From contig JAHIHJ010000358.1 in NCBI GenBank assembly GCA_018899795.1, positions 1 through 12,779 on the forward strand: a stretch of 12,779 nt of DNA, given 5' to 3'. The notes under the pieces were generated by a model. The model saw nothing but the letters and a program-made list of their open reading frames with translations. It searched no databases and had not been told where the DNA came from. The DNA comes from Methanobacteriota archaeon. Lineage in GTDB: Archaea; Halobacteriota; Methanosarcinia; Methanosarcinales; Methanoperedenaceae. Below, one piece after another: positions 6,695 to 12,779 of the stretch (position 1 is its first letter; every line of letters begins with the position of its first letter). The position numbers were made by a program, and so were the translations under genes.

Positions 6695-7468
6695 TCACAC
6701 CTTCATCTTCCCGAACAGTTTCCCGCCAAGGATCGTCATCGCCAGCGCGAAAGCGAGCAGAATAATGATGCTCCGGGATATCGGGATTATCGACTCACCG
6801 AGCAGGAAATAGCGAAGCGCTTCTACCCCGTATGTTAGGGGGTTGGCATACACGAGCACTGTCATCCATGCAGGCAATTTCGATATCGGGAAAAAAGCCC
6901 CGCTCAAAAGGACAAGAGGCATTGTCAGGAAGCTCATGACCATCTGGAATCCCTCATGGCTATCTATCCTTGATGCGACGGCGATCCCAAGACCGATGAA
7001 ACCTATACCGGACACGAACATAATGACTATTGCTGCCAGTACACCTGAAAATGAATCATATTCGATACCCATCAACCTGGCTATGATCAGGATCAAAATA
7101 CCCTGTATCACTGAGGTAGTCACGCCTCCAACGGCTTTTCCGAGCGCCACGAAGAACCGGCTCACAGGTGCTATGAGTATCTCTTTCAGAAAACCGAACT
7201 CCCTGTCCCATATAATGGACACTCCCCCCATCATGGATGAAAATAGCACTACCATGCCTATCAGTCCGGGTGCAAGGTATGATGGATCAAATGCTTTGCC
7301 GCCCTCTACCTGGAAAGACGAACTGAAGCCTGCACCGAGGAATACAAGGAAGAACAGGGGAGTGGCAATCGATCCTATGATGCGTGACTTTGAGCGCCAG
7401 AAACGCAGCATCTCCCGCAGCCACATGGTATACACAGTCTGAAGCGCCCTGTTGATCGCTTTTTTCAT
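6695..7468 (-). CDS. ABC-2 type transporter permease
   Basis: A 257-residue integral membrane protein with about six hydrophobic segments (roughly 32-50, 67-86, 112-131, 142-165, 177-196 and 231-250). The segment IIWDREFGFLKEILIAPVSR after the second helix is typical of ABC-2 (DrrB/NodJ-like) permeases. SGAFFPISKLPAWM and NPLTYGVEALR near the C-terminus are also hallmarks. It pairs with the ATPase just upstream; the gap is 2 nt and the Shine-Dalgarno GGAGG lies in the last codons of that gene. Together they form an exporter (two permeases, two ATPases). The substrate cannot be told from sequence: DrrAB relatives export drugs, lipids or polysaccharides. Confidence 0.9.
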   Translation of the reverse strand: MKKAINRALQTVYTMWLREMLRFWRSKSRIIGSIATPLFFLVFLGAGFSSSFQVEGGKAFDPSYLAPGLIGMVVLFSSMMGGVSIIWDREFGFLKEILIAPVSRFFVALGKAVGGVTTSVIQGILILIIARLMGIEYDSFSGVLAAIVIMFVSGIGFIGLGIAVASRIDSHEGFQMVMSFLTMPLVLLSGAFFPISKLPAWMTVLVYANPLTYGVEALRYFLLGESIIPISRSIIILLAFALAMTILGGKLFGKMKV

Positions 7469-7470
7469 AG

Positions 7471-8469
7471 TTATTTCCTCCGAGACCTGATCTTGAATCC
7501 TACCTGTTCGATCTCGCTTGCGCCCCTGTCGCGTATGGCGCGCCCGGTGTGGTGAAGGAATACATCGTCAAGCGTGGGTTTTCGAAGGCTCACTGCAAGG
7601 ATGGATATCCCTGCATTTGAAGCCAGGGAAAGAACATGCGGGATCTGGTGTTCCCCGTCCTTGACAGTAATAAAGACTTCGCCGTTTTGCTTCGAAACTA
7701 TCTTAGCGCACCCATTCTTTTCGTAGATATCGCACAGTTTTGATTTATCATCCGGGTTTTCAAGTTGAAGGATTATCACATCGCCTCCCAGTCCGTCCTT
7801 GAGAGCTTCGGGAGTATCAAGCGCCACGATGTCGCCGTGGTCAATGATGGCTATCCTGTTACAGAGGTGGTCGGCTTCTTCCATGTAATGGGTTGTGAGT
7901 ACGATCGTCACACCTTCAACTTTGTTGAGGACTTTTATGTATTCCCAGATATGGTTCCTTGTCTGCGGGTCCAGGCCAAGTGTAGGCTCATCGAGGAACA
8001 GTACATGGGGATGATGCATCAGCCCACGTGCGATCTCAAGCCGTCTCATCATCCCGCCCGAATATGTTTTGACAATAGAATCAGCTCTTTCCGTGAGTTC
8101 AACAAGAGCCAGCACCTCTTCTATCCTCTTTTTTCGTGTTTTACCGTCAAGCCCGTAGAGCCTGCCGTGCATGTCCAGGTTCTCCCTGCCAGTGAGCCTG
8201 TCATCAAGAGTGGTGTCCTGGAATACCATACCTATATTTTCGCGCACCTGTGAAGAATCTTTCTCAACATCAAATCCCCAGACTTTTGCACTTCCTGAAG
8301 TTGGTTCTGTAATAGTGGAGAGCATGCTTATCAGAGTGGTCTTCCCGGCGCCGTTCGGTCCCAGGAGCCCGAAAAGTTCTCCCGGCTTCACAGAGATGCT
8401 GATCTTATTTACAGCAGTGATATCATCAAATCTCTTTGTAATTCCCTCGGTCTCTATCGCATAAAGCAT
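7471..8469 (-). CDS. ABC transporter ATP-binding protein (DrrA-like)
   Basis: A 332-residue cytoplasmic ATPase energising the ABC-2 permease. All nucleotide-binding motifs are present: Walker A GPNGAGKT (37-44), Q-loop Gln84, signature YSGGM (136-140), Walker B VLFLDEP (156-162) and switch His194 in TTHYMEEAD. The domain after about residue 225 matches the C-terminal extension of DrrA/CcmA-like ATPases (SLRKPTLDDVFLHHTGR). The start is ATG 8469. No Shine-Dalgarno is present, but a TTTAAA at 8495-8500 (minus strand) is about 28 nt upstream, compatible with a leaderless transcript. It is the first gene of the operon with the permease and cofD. Confidence 0.93.
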   Translation of the reverse strand: MLYAIETEGITKRFDDITAVNKISISVKPGELFGLLGPNGAGKTTLISMLSTITEPTSGSAKVWGFDVEKDSSQVRENIGMVFQDTTLDDRLTGRENLDMHGRLYGLDGKTRKKRIEEVLALVELTERADSIVKTYSGGMMRRLEIARGLMHHPHVLFLDEPTLGLDPQTRNHIWEYIKVLNKVEGVTIVLTTHYMEEADHLCNRIAIIDHGDIVALDTPEALKDGLGGDVIILQLENPDDKSKLCDIYEKNGCAKIVSKQNGEVFITVKDGEHQIPHVLSLASNAGISILAVSLRKPTLDDVFLHHTGRAIRDRGASEIEQVGFKIRSRRK

Positions 8470-8580
8470 GATATCTTAATTTATCTTATAAATGTTTAAA
8501 GATTATCCAGTGTATAGATATATTTATGTATGTTCAAATAAATAAATCAGACAAATACTTTTCGAGATGGTGTTCTAATA
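8470..8580. promoter_or_regulatory. Divergent promoter region (ABC operon / cupredoxin-like gene)
   Basis: A 111-nt AT-rich spacer. On the minus strand TTTAAACATTTATAAG (8485-8500) gives one or two TATA-like boxes for the ABC operon. On the plus strand a TA-rich stretch at about 8513-8528 is a TATA candidate for the gene starting at 8581, with GGTG at 8568-8571 as a weak, distant ribosome site. Confidence 0.45.
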
Positions 8581-9330
8581 ATGGTAGATAAATGTCCAAA
8601 ATGCGGTGAGGCGCTAATAACCAGGACCATACAAAAAAAAATGGGTACTGGCAGTATAGATTATCCGGTTGCACAGATATGTCAGAAATGTAACTGGAGC
8701 AAGGATTTAACCGGGGCTGGAGATATCGTTGCAAAATCTCCTGCAACTGAAGAAGCCGGAGGAAAAAGTGAGAAAAGACCGGAGGTTGTGAGGCAGGCTC
8801 CGGAAAAGCCAAAACAGGCGCCTGAAAAACCCAGACAAGTGATAGAAAAGACAAGTTTGCGTCCTTCTGCATCCAAACAAAGAGTTCCGGACATGAACAA
8901 GATCATCACTATCGCTCTTGCATTTCTTGTTATTGTCGTGATCGTCTGGGCATTCATGCCGAAAGGAAATGAACCCACCGGGGATATCCAGCCGACCTCG
9001 ACGCCCGAAGTCACGGCATCTGCTACAGTAACTCCTACTCCCGATGTCACACCCACTGGTAATAAGATCAAAGTAAAAATTAACCGCGATAGAGGCTATG
9101 TCCTGAAGGAACAGGCGAACCTGAAAATCAAGCCGGGCGATGAGGTAATCTGGTTAAATGAAGGCTCATACCCGCTCACTCTGATCAGCAACGATGGTCT
9201 TTTTGAGGATAAGTTACTGGATTATGATAAGTTAACAACTCATATCTTCACAAAGCCAGGAACGTATAGTTTCGATATTAAAGTCATGGGCGTTAAAAAA
9301 TTCAACGGGACCGTGACCGTGGAACCTTAG
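8581..9330 (+). CDS. Zinc ribbon-TM-cupredoxin-like fusion protein
   Basis: A 249-residue protein of unusual layout. Residues 1-40 form a zinc ribbon with CxxC pairs at 5/8 and 34/37. A charged linker (about 45-103) contains a 7-residue repeat, QAPEKPK/QAPEKPR. One membrane helix spans about 107-125. A Thr/Pro-rich stalk (about 130-160) follows, typical of archaeal surface proteins. Residues about 163-249 resemble a plastocyanin/cupredoxin domain: KPGDEVIWLNEGSYPLTLIS, then IFTKPGTYSFDIK and GTVTVEP. The predicted topology is ribbon inside, cupredoxin-like domain outside. The usual copper ligands (His after the WxN strand, then the Cys, His and Met cluster near the end) are not there: the domain has no Cys and its only His is residue 221. 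It probably does not bind type 1 copper. Its role is unknown. It overlaps the converging gene downstream by 4 nt. Confidence 0.75.
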   Translation: MVDKCPKCGEALITRTIQKKMGTGSIDYPVAQICQKCNWSKDLTGAGDIVAKSPATEEAGGKSEKRPEVVRQAPEKPKQAPEKPRQVIEKTSLRPSASKQRVPDMNKIITIALAFLVIVVIVWAFMPKGNEPTGDIQPTSTPEVTASATVTPTPDVTPTGNKIKVKINRDRGYVLKEQANLKIKPGDEVIWLNEGSYPLTLISNDGLFEDKLLDYDKLTTHIFTKPGTYSFDIKVMGVKKFNGTVTVEP

Positions 9331-9644
9331 ACCATAGTCCAGTCAACCTGAAAACCGTCAAGCGTCATGAGGATTATTTTCTGCTTTACCGGAAGTTCAT
9401 AAGGCAGTTCCTCATACCCTATATACATTTCATCGCCTGGATTGATATCGGGCGGGGAATTGACAACCTTTCCAAAGAAATATTTTTTATTCGTCTTGGA
9501 ATCCTGCACGACCGCGTTTCTCCAGCCTTTAGCCTGGGCGACACGAACGACGGTACATTTTCTTTTAAATTTCTTTAAAGACTTTTTGATCCCGCCGATT
9601 TCAGTTTCAATTGTTTGTATCTCTTCAATATCTTTATCATTCAT
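9327..9644 (-). CDS. Hypothetical protein, 105 aa, charged N-terminus and beta-rich core
   Basis: Family not recognised. The protein begins with an acidic, probably helical stretch (residues 1-20) and a basic stretch (KKSLKKFKRK, 20-29). A core with alternating hydrophobic residues follows (TVVRVAQAKGWRNAVVQD, FFGKVV, GDEMYIGYEEL), suggestive of a small beta barrel. No cysteine pairs, membrane segment or catalytic motif is visible. GGTG lies 8 nt before ATG 9644. Its TAA shares bases with the TAG of the upstream convergent gene. It diverges from a small HTH gene (68-nt gap). The coding call rests on length, start signal and good codon structure; function is open. Confidence 0.65.
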   Translation of the reverse strand: MNDKDIEEIQTIETEIGGIKKSLKKFKRKCTVVRVAQAKGWRNAVVQDSKTNKKYFFGKVVNSPPDINPGDEMYIGYEELPYELPVKQKIILMTLDGFQVDWTMV

Positions 9645-9700
9645 TTTTTATGCACCATAAGAACCTTGATATACCTGTTTCATGTATTAAAGTTACTATT

Positions 9701-9709
9701 AAGGTGATC
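9701..9709 (+). promoter_or_regulatory. Strong Shine-Dalgarno (AAGGTGATC)
   Basis: A near-perfect match to the archaeal 16S rRNA 3' end, 3 nt before ATG 9713. It fixes the start of the small HTH gene, in contrast to several leaderless-looking genes in the window. Confidence 0.75.
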
Positions 9710-9712
9710 TAT

Positions 9713-9931
9713 ATGGGACTTCCATCCACAAAACGACATTTAATTGAATTACTTCATAAACATAAACTTACCTATGAACAGGTTGCAAAATATTCCGGTA
9801 TTGAACTTGAAAGAGTTAAAGCCATCAAGAAAGGTCAAGAGGCGACGGATGAAGAAAAAGTAAAATTGAAAGCAGTAGCATGGTCTCTATCCGACCTTCT
9901 TTCAAAGGATACCGGCGAAACGATGGATTAA
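9713..9931 (+). CDS. Small helix-turn-helix protein (72 aa, XRE-like)
   Basis: A 72-residue protein. Residues about 8-42 (HLIELLHKHKLTYEQVAKYS, then GIELERVKAIKKG) fit a Cro/XRE-type helix-turn-helix: the first helix, then LTYEQVAKYSGI as helix two and the turn, and a recognition helix. The C-terminal third is a charged helix. ATG 9713 is set by the strong Shine-Dalgarno; the same frame is open further upstream, but that part overlaps the divergent gene's start and is not protein-like. It could repress the divergent 105-aa gene, an inference from arrangement only. A T-rich terminator follows. Confidence 0.7.
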   Translation: MGLPSTKRHLIELLHKHKLTYEQVAKYSGIELERVKAIKKGQEATDEEKVKLKAVAWSLSDLLSKDTGETMD

Positions 9932-9957
9932 CTTTTTCTCTTTATTTTTTTTATTTT
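9929..9957 (+). terminator. Oligo-T transcription terminator
   Basis: Directly after the HTH gene's stop, two T tracts (CTTTTTCTCTTTATTTTTTT and TATTTT) occur within about 28 nt. Archaeal RNA polymerase stops at such plus-strand T runs without a hairpin. PAN converges from the other side. Confidence 0.6.
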
Positions 9958-11158
9958 AAACAAACATCCCGGCTACTTCTTCTTTCGTTTCTTTGACTAT
10001 CATCTTATTATAAGCGTCATTGAAGTCCTTCAGTGTTACCGCTTTTCCTCTCCTTCTTATTACGAACATTCCCGCCTCAGTGACTATAGCCTTCAGGTCT
10101 GCCCCGCTCAAACCGTCCGTCATTTTTACAAGTCCCTCAAAATCTACTTTATCAAGCTTCATGTTCCGGGTATGTATCTTGAGTATATCCTTACGCCCTT
10201 CTGCATCAGGCAACGGTATCTCGATTATCCTGTCAAACCTTCCAGGTCTCAAAAGCGCCGGGTCAAGAAGGTCAATGCGGTTCGTGGCTGCCACTATCTT
10301 AACGTCGCCGCGCTTATCAAATCCGTCAAGTTCTGCAAGCAGCTGCACCATTGTCCTGTTAACCTCAGAAGAACCCGATGTGCCGTCATAAGTCCTGCGA
10401 CTTCCAACAGCGTCTATCTCATCGATAAAAACGATACTCGGAGCTTTTTCCCGCGCAATATCGAATACGTCCCTGACAAGCCGGGCGCCTTCTCCGATGT
10501 ATTTCTGGACAAGTTCTGTCCCGCTCATCCTTATAAATGTCGCTTTAGCCCTGTGCGCCACAGCTTTGGCGATAAGCGTCTTTCCTGTTCCCGGAGGACC
10601 ATAAAGCAGGATGCCATTGGGAGCATCCACCCCAACTTCAGTAAAAAGCTCAGGATTGGTAAGCGGAAGCTCAAGCGTTTCCACCACTTCATCTATCTGC
10701 TTGCCAAGCCCCCCTATCATATTATAATCTACATCCGGCGCCTCTATGAGTTCCATTATCCTTGCACGCACATCAGCGGATTTGGACATTACCTTGACGA
10801 TAGAAAGGTTGCCTGTGACAGCTACACGCGAACCTGCTTCGGTCTTTTGTTTCATTTCATCAGGTATCTGGGTGACAATTTCCTGGTTGCTGCCGTGCTG
10901 CCTGAGAAGCGCCATATCTTCAAACAGTTCCACAACGCTGCAGATAAAAAGGGGTGGTTTCTTCAACTGTTCGACCTGCTTCTGGTAATCAGTAATGGTC
11001 TGGACATATTTATTATTCAGGATAGCAGCTTCGAGAAGCTTTGAATGCATTTCTTTCATCTGGGTTTTCAGGGCATCTATGGAAGCCTGTAGTTCTCTTA
11101 CCTGCGCCTCATTCACCGAGCTTTCCGCAGATGACGTTCTCGCAATTGCATTGTCCAT
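9956..11158 (-). CDS. pan: Proteasome-activating nucleotidase (AAA+ ATPase)
   Basis: A 400-residue cytoplasmic unfoldase that docks on the archaeal 20S proteasome and feeds it substrates. Residues about 18-68 form the N-terminal coiled coil, about 70-130 the OB domain, and 145-390 the AAA+ module. Seen motifs: Walker A GPPGTGKT (187-194), pore loop Tyr-Ile-Gly (220-222), Walker B IVFIDEID (242-249), sensor 1 in ATNR (291-294), and arginine fingers in LRPGRFDR (Arg304, Arg307). The C-terminus is Met-Phe-Val, a variant of the HbYX tail that opens the 20S gate, with Phe for Tyr. Length is normal. The start is ATG 11158; there is no Shine-Dalgarno, but a TATA box centred about 29 nt upstream suggests a leaderless mRNA. 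Confidence 0.96.
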   Translation of the reverse strand: MDNAIARTSSAESSVNEAQVRELQASIDALKTQMKEMHSKLLEAAILNNKYVQTITDYQKQVEQLKKPPLFICSVVELFEDMALLRQHGSNQEIVTQIPDEMKQKTEAGSRVAVTGNLSIVKVMSKSADVRARIMELIEAPDVDYNMIGGLGKQIDEVVETLELPLTNPELFTEVGVDAPNGILLYGPPGTGKTLIAKAVAHRAKATFIRMSGTELVQKYIGEGARLVRDVFDIAREKAPSIVFIDEIDAVGSRRTYDGTSGSSEVNRTMVQLLAELDGFDKRGDVKIVAATNRIDLLDPALLRPGRFDRIIEIPLPDAEGRKDILKIHTRNMKLDKVDFEGLVKMTDGLSGADLKAIVTEAGMFVIRRRGKAVTLKDFNDAYNKMIVKETKEEVAGMFV

Positions 11159-11236
11159 AATAGGCTAAATAGGTTTTATACCTTATAAATATTGAGTGCA
11201 TATGTTTATAATATAATAGCTAAATTAGACCGTCCA
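11159..11236. promoter_or_regulatory. Divergent promoters of pan and UPF0200 gene
   Basis: For pan (minus), TTATAAAT at 11183-11190 is centred about 29 nt before ATG 11158. For the UPF0200 gene (plus), TTTATAATATAAT at 11205-11217 is centred about 27 nt before ATG 11237. Both distances match archaeal TATA-to-start spacing, and neither gene has a Shine-Dalgarno, so both are probably transcribed as leaderless mRNAs. Confidence 0.6.
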
Positions 11237-11776
11237 ATGAAGCTCATTGCATTTGTAGGGATGCCGGCATCGGGTAAGTCCGAAGCATCAACCGTTGCGC
11301 AAAGCTTGAAAATACCTGTTGTCAGCATGGGCGACGAGGTCAGGGAAGAGGCAGAAAGAAGGGGTTTGCCTCCGACTGATGAGAATATCGGCGGCACAGG
11401 CACTGCTTTACGCAGGGATGAGGGAATGGACGCCATTGCAAAGCGCTGCGTTCCAAAGATCCGGGGGCAAAGGAGCGATGTGGTAGTTGTTGACGGGACA
11501 AGGAATATGGAAGAAGTAAATTACTTCAAGAAGCAGTTCGGTGATGATTTTAAGCTTATTGCCATCAATGCGCCGTTTGACTTGAGATTCGAAAGGGTAA
11601 AAAAACGCGCCCGTTCGGACGATATGACAGGGATCGAGGAATTAAGAAGACGCGATGAACGCGAAAAGGGCTGGGGTCTGGAGAAAGCAATGGGACAGGC
11701 TGACATAACACTTAATAATACTCTTTCCATTGAAGAATTCCGGGAAGAAATAAAAAAATTGCTCAGAACAGTATGA
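11237..11776 (+). CDS. UPF0200 family P-loop nucleotide-binding protein (kinase-like)
   Basis: A 179-residue protein with P-loop GMPASGKS at residues 8-15 and the conserved archaeal UPF0200 stretch VSMGDEVREEAERRGL. The fold resembles nucleoside monophosphate and dephospho-CoA kinases; VVVDGTRN looks like the Walker B strand and KKRARSDD like a lid region rich in Arg. The true substrate is not known to me. ATG 11237 is preferred over an upstream in-frame TTG at 11192, because homologues begin MKLIAFVG and the TATA box would lie inside the longer form. Its stop overlaps the next start in ATGA, so the pair is an operon. Confidence 0.9.
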   Translation: MKLIAFVGMPASGKSEASTVAQSLKIPVVSMGDEVREEAERRGLPPTDENIGGTGTALRRDEGMDAIAKRCVPKIRGQRSDVVVVDGTRNMEEVNYFKKQFGDDFKLIAINAPFDLRFERVKKRARSDDMTGIEELRRRDEREKGWGLEKAMGQADITLNNTLSIEEFREEIKKLLRTV

Positions 11777-12195
11777 ACACAAAAGTCAGAGTCTCTGCGC
11801 TCGTATATCCTACGGAATTAGAAGAAAATGTCAGAATTGCGCTTACAAATATATTTCCGGTTGAGTTTATTCTCCGGAACTTTGGTATCCCTCAAATTTA
11901 TGGTGAGGGGGACCTTGAAAGCCTTAGAAAACTTCACATGCTTCTCCGGGAGTTGTGTATCCTCGATGCAGCAAGGCGCATCCTTATCAATGGAACAGAA
12001 GGCAACAGCACACAGTTTAGCCTGAATAAACAGGTGGCTTTTGTGGGAAAGGTGAATTTTCCTGCGGGAGAGGAAAGTCTTGGGTCTATAAATGTTGAGG
12101 TCTCAGCAGATAGCGCAGAAGACCTGATGAAGATAATAGACTGGCTTGCGCCCGAAACCGTTGAAGGAAAGCCTGTAATGGAGATCGAGCTTTAA
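11773..12195 (+). CDS. UPF0201 (DUF54) family protein
   Basis: A 140-residue protein starting with KVRVSALVYPTELEENVRIA, typical of the archaeal UPF0201 family. These are small alpha/beta proteins, often annotated as RNA-binding, without a firmly known role. LREL, followed by LDAARRIL (about residues 62-71), and a C-terminal half rich in beta strands are visible. It is complete in length. It is coupled to UPF0200 by a 4-nt ATGA overlap, a pairing common in archaea, which suggests a joint process. Its TAA overlaps the ATG of the next ORF (TAATG). Confidence 0.88.
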   Translation: MNTKVRVSALVYPTELEENVRIALTNIFPVEFILRNFGIPQIYGEGDLESLRKLHMLLRELCILDAARRILINGTEGNSTQFSLNKQVAFVGKVNFPAGEESLGSINVEVSADSAEDLMKIIDWLAPETVEGKPVMEIEL

Positions 12196-12569
12196 TGGGT
12201 TTTGAGCAATACCTGGCAGCAAGGGAATTTGTATCAGGCATAGGTCAACCCGTAATTACATATATTTTCAATTATCTGGTAAAACTTCAATACATCCATG
12301 CCAGTCTTTATATTATTGGATTTATTTTTATAATCTGGTTCCATGTACAGATATATAATACTGTCCTGATCGTATACCCGGTGGACATGCGGCTTCCGGT
12401 TGAGAGCAGCCGTGAAACCGAAGAAATACGATTATTATCTCATCGTCCTGACCACGCTCATTCTTTTTGCGATTGGCATTGTGTGTGTTTACGGTATTAC
12501 TTATTACAATTACCTTGCCGTGACCTCAGGATGGACCGGGACGACCGCGTACCTGCGATTCATAGATGA
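12195..12569 (+). CDS. Small membrane ORF, 3' half doubtful (possible frameshift)
   Basis: The start ATG overlaps the UPF0201 stop (TAATG), so coupling is likely. Residues 1-68 look like a real protein: an amphipathic start (MGFEQYLAAREF) and a hydrophobic span (LYIIGFIFIIWFHVQIYNTV). From about residue 70 on, the sequence becomes rich in Arg, His and Cys (for example LLSHRPDHAHSFCDWH) and looks like an out-of-frame reading of the next ORF, which overlaps it by 170 nt. Either this gene has lost an early stop through an indel near 12370-12420, or the two ORFs are one broken membrane protein. Family not recognised. Confidence 0.5.
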   Translation: MGFEQYLAAREFVSGIGQPVITYIFNYLVKLQYIHASLYIIGFIFIIWFHVQIYNTVLIVYPVDMRLPVESSRETEEIRLLSHRPDHAHSFCDWHCVCLRYYLLQLPCRDLRMDRDDRVPAIHR

Positions 12570-12651
12570 TATGAACTCATACCTTTACCCTTTCCTGGTA
12601 TTGCTCCTGATCTCGCTAGTGTCTCGTCAAGTGTCAACTAGCAACAAATAA
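12412..12651 (+). CDS. Small two-helix membrane protein, probably altered at 3' end
   Basis: From GTG 12412 it encodes 79 residues; an in-frame TTG at 12400 is an alternative. Two membrane helices are clear: about 8-31 (YYLIVLTTLILFAIGIVCVY) and about 57-73 (YLYPFLVLLLISL). The loop between them (YLAVTSGWTGTTAYLRFIDD) would face one side. The last ten residues (VSRQVSTSNK) are unlike the rest and coincide with a small palindromic sequence at 12616-12641, suggesting that the original C-terminus was replaced by inserted DNA. The frame differs from that of the ORF starting at 12195. Family and function not recognised. Confidence 0.6.
   Translation: MKPKKYDYYLIVLTTLILFAIGIVCVYGITYYNYLAVTSGWTGTTAYLRFIDDMNSYLYPFLVLLLISLVSRQVSTSNK
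12616..12641. repeat. Short palindrome, possible mobile-element edge
   Basis: CTAGT at 12616-12620 is repeated inverted as ACTAG at 12637-12641, flanking GTCTCGTCAAGTGTCA. On the minus strand the inner part reads TTGACAC then TTGACGA, a degenerate tandem. It lies where the membrane ORF's sequence changes character, so it could be the end of an insertion element or a miniature element. No transposase is visible before the window ends. Confidence 0.35.
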
Positions 12652-12692
12652 CCGAGATAAATGATAGAATTATAGTCTTGCGATATTTTCTA

Positions 12693-12767
12693 TCTGCGAA
12701 AATCTGCGCAATCTGTGGATAAAATTTCAGATGAAAATCCGCAGATTTCGCAGATTGGCGCAGATTT
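12693..12767. repeat. Inverted, partly tandem ATCTGCG repeat
   Basis: The left arm (12693-12720) carries copies of TCTGCG or TCTGTG spaced by A-rich bases (AAATCTGCGC, then AATCTGTGGAT). The right arm (12737-12767) carries the reverse complement (ATCCGCAGATTTCGCAGATT, then GGCGCAGATTT), three units. The two arms could pair into an imperfect hairpin around a loop of about 16 nt. This looks like a dispersed intergenic repeat. No ORF covers 12652-12779. Confidence 0.6.
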
Positions 12768-12779
12768 GTTGAACCTGAT

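Noticed and set aside
6026..7442. Long plus-strand open frames (6026-6541, 6843-7442) opposite cofD and the permease
   Set aside because: Both are antisense to recognised genes with clear family motifs, and have no ribosome site or protein-like character.
10172..11044. A 290-codon plus-strand open frame opposite pan
   Set aside because: It lies wholly antisense to a perfectly conserved AAA+ gene; its sequence is Phe/His/Arg-rich and has no domain. It is a by-product of pan codon use.
12714..12722. TGTGGATAA, the complement of a bacterial DnaA box
   Set aside because: Archaea use Orc1/Cdc6, not DnaA, and the bases belong to the ATCTGCG repeat. No origin is supported.
12693..12767. CRISPR array at the window end
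   Set aside because: The repeated unit is only about 8-10 nt, occurs in both orientations and has no unique spacers of regular length.

Overview
The window looks like a piece of an archaeal chromosome, most probably a methanogen-related euryarchaeon of the Methanosarcinales / ANME-2 type. The evidence is a proteasome-activating nucleotidase (PAN), CofD of coenzyme F420 synthesis, the archaeal UPF0200-UPF0201 gene pair, archaeal TATA-type promoters with leaderless-looking starts, and a CheB-CheR-PAS sensory fusion. The exact genus is inference; Candidatus Methanoperedens is one plausible host.

Layout. Positions 1-2450 hold three damaged or partial genes, all on the minus strand: a ParA/Soj-like ATPase that has lost its P-loop, a histidine kinase remnant interrupted by an in-frame TAG, and a CheB-CheR-PAS fusion that lacks the first half of CheB and runs off the window edge. 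Positions 2594-5778 hold a membrane HExxH (M50-like) protein (minus), a LarA-family nickel-pincer enzyme (plus), a zinc-ribbon/AbrB protein resembling an orphan antitoxin (minus), and divergently from it a 38-residue truncated dodecin overlapping a winged-helix regulator (plus). Positions 5782-8469 are a tight minus-strand operon: ABC ATPase, ABC-2 permease, cofD. Positions 8581-9931 hold small, less known genes: a zinc ribbon-TM-cupredoxin-like fusion, a 105-residue protein of unknown function and a 72-residue HTH protein. PAN (minus) and UPF0200-UPF0201 (plus) diverge from a shared 78-bp promoter region around 11159-11236. The end holds one or two small membrane ORFs in conflicting frames, then a noncoding tail with an inverted, partly tandem ATCTGCG-type repeat.

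How genes work together. The ABC exporter and cofD are almost certainly co-transcribed (2-nt and 1-nt gaps). UPF0200 and UPF0201 are translationally coupled (ATGA), and the mini-dodecin and winged-helix genes overlap by 8 nt. Most of the window is ordinary archaeal housekeeping. The unusual parts are the degraded signalling cluster, the half-dodecin coupled to a regulator, the ligand-less cupredoxin fusion and the zinc-ribbon/AbrB protein. No CRISPR array, tRNA, rRNA or intact transposase was seen, and I found no convincing new multi-gene system.
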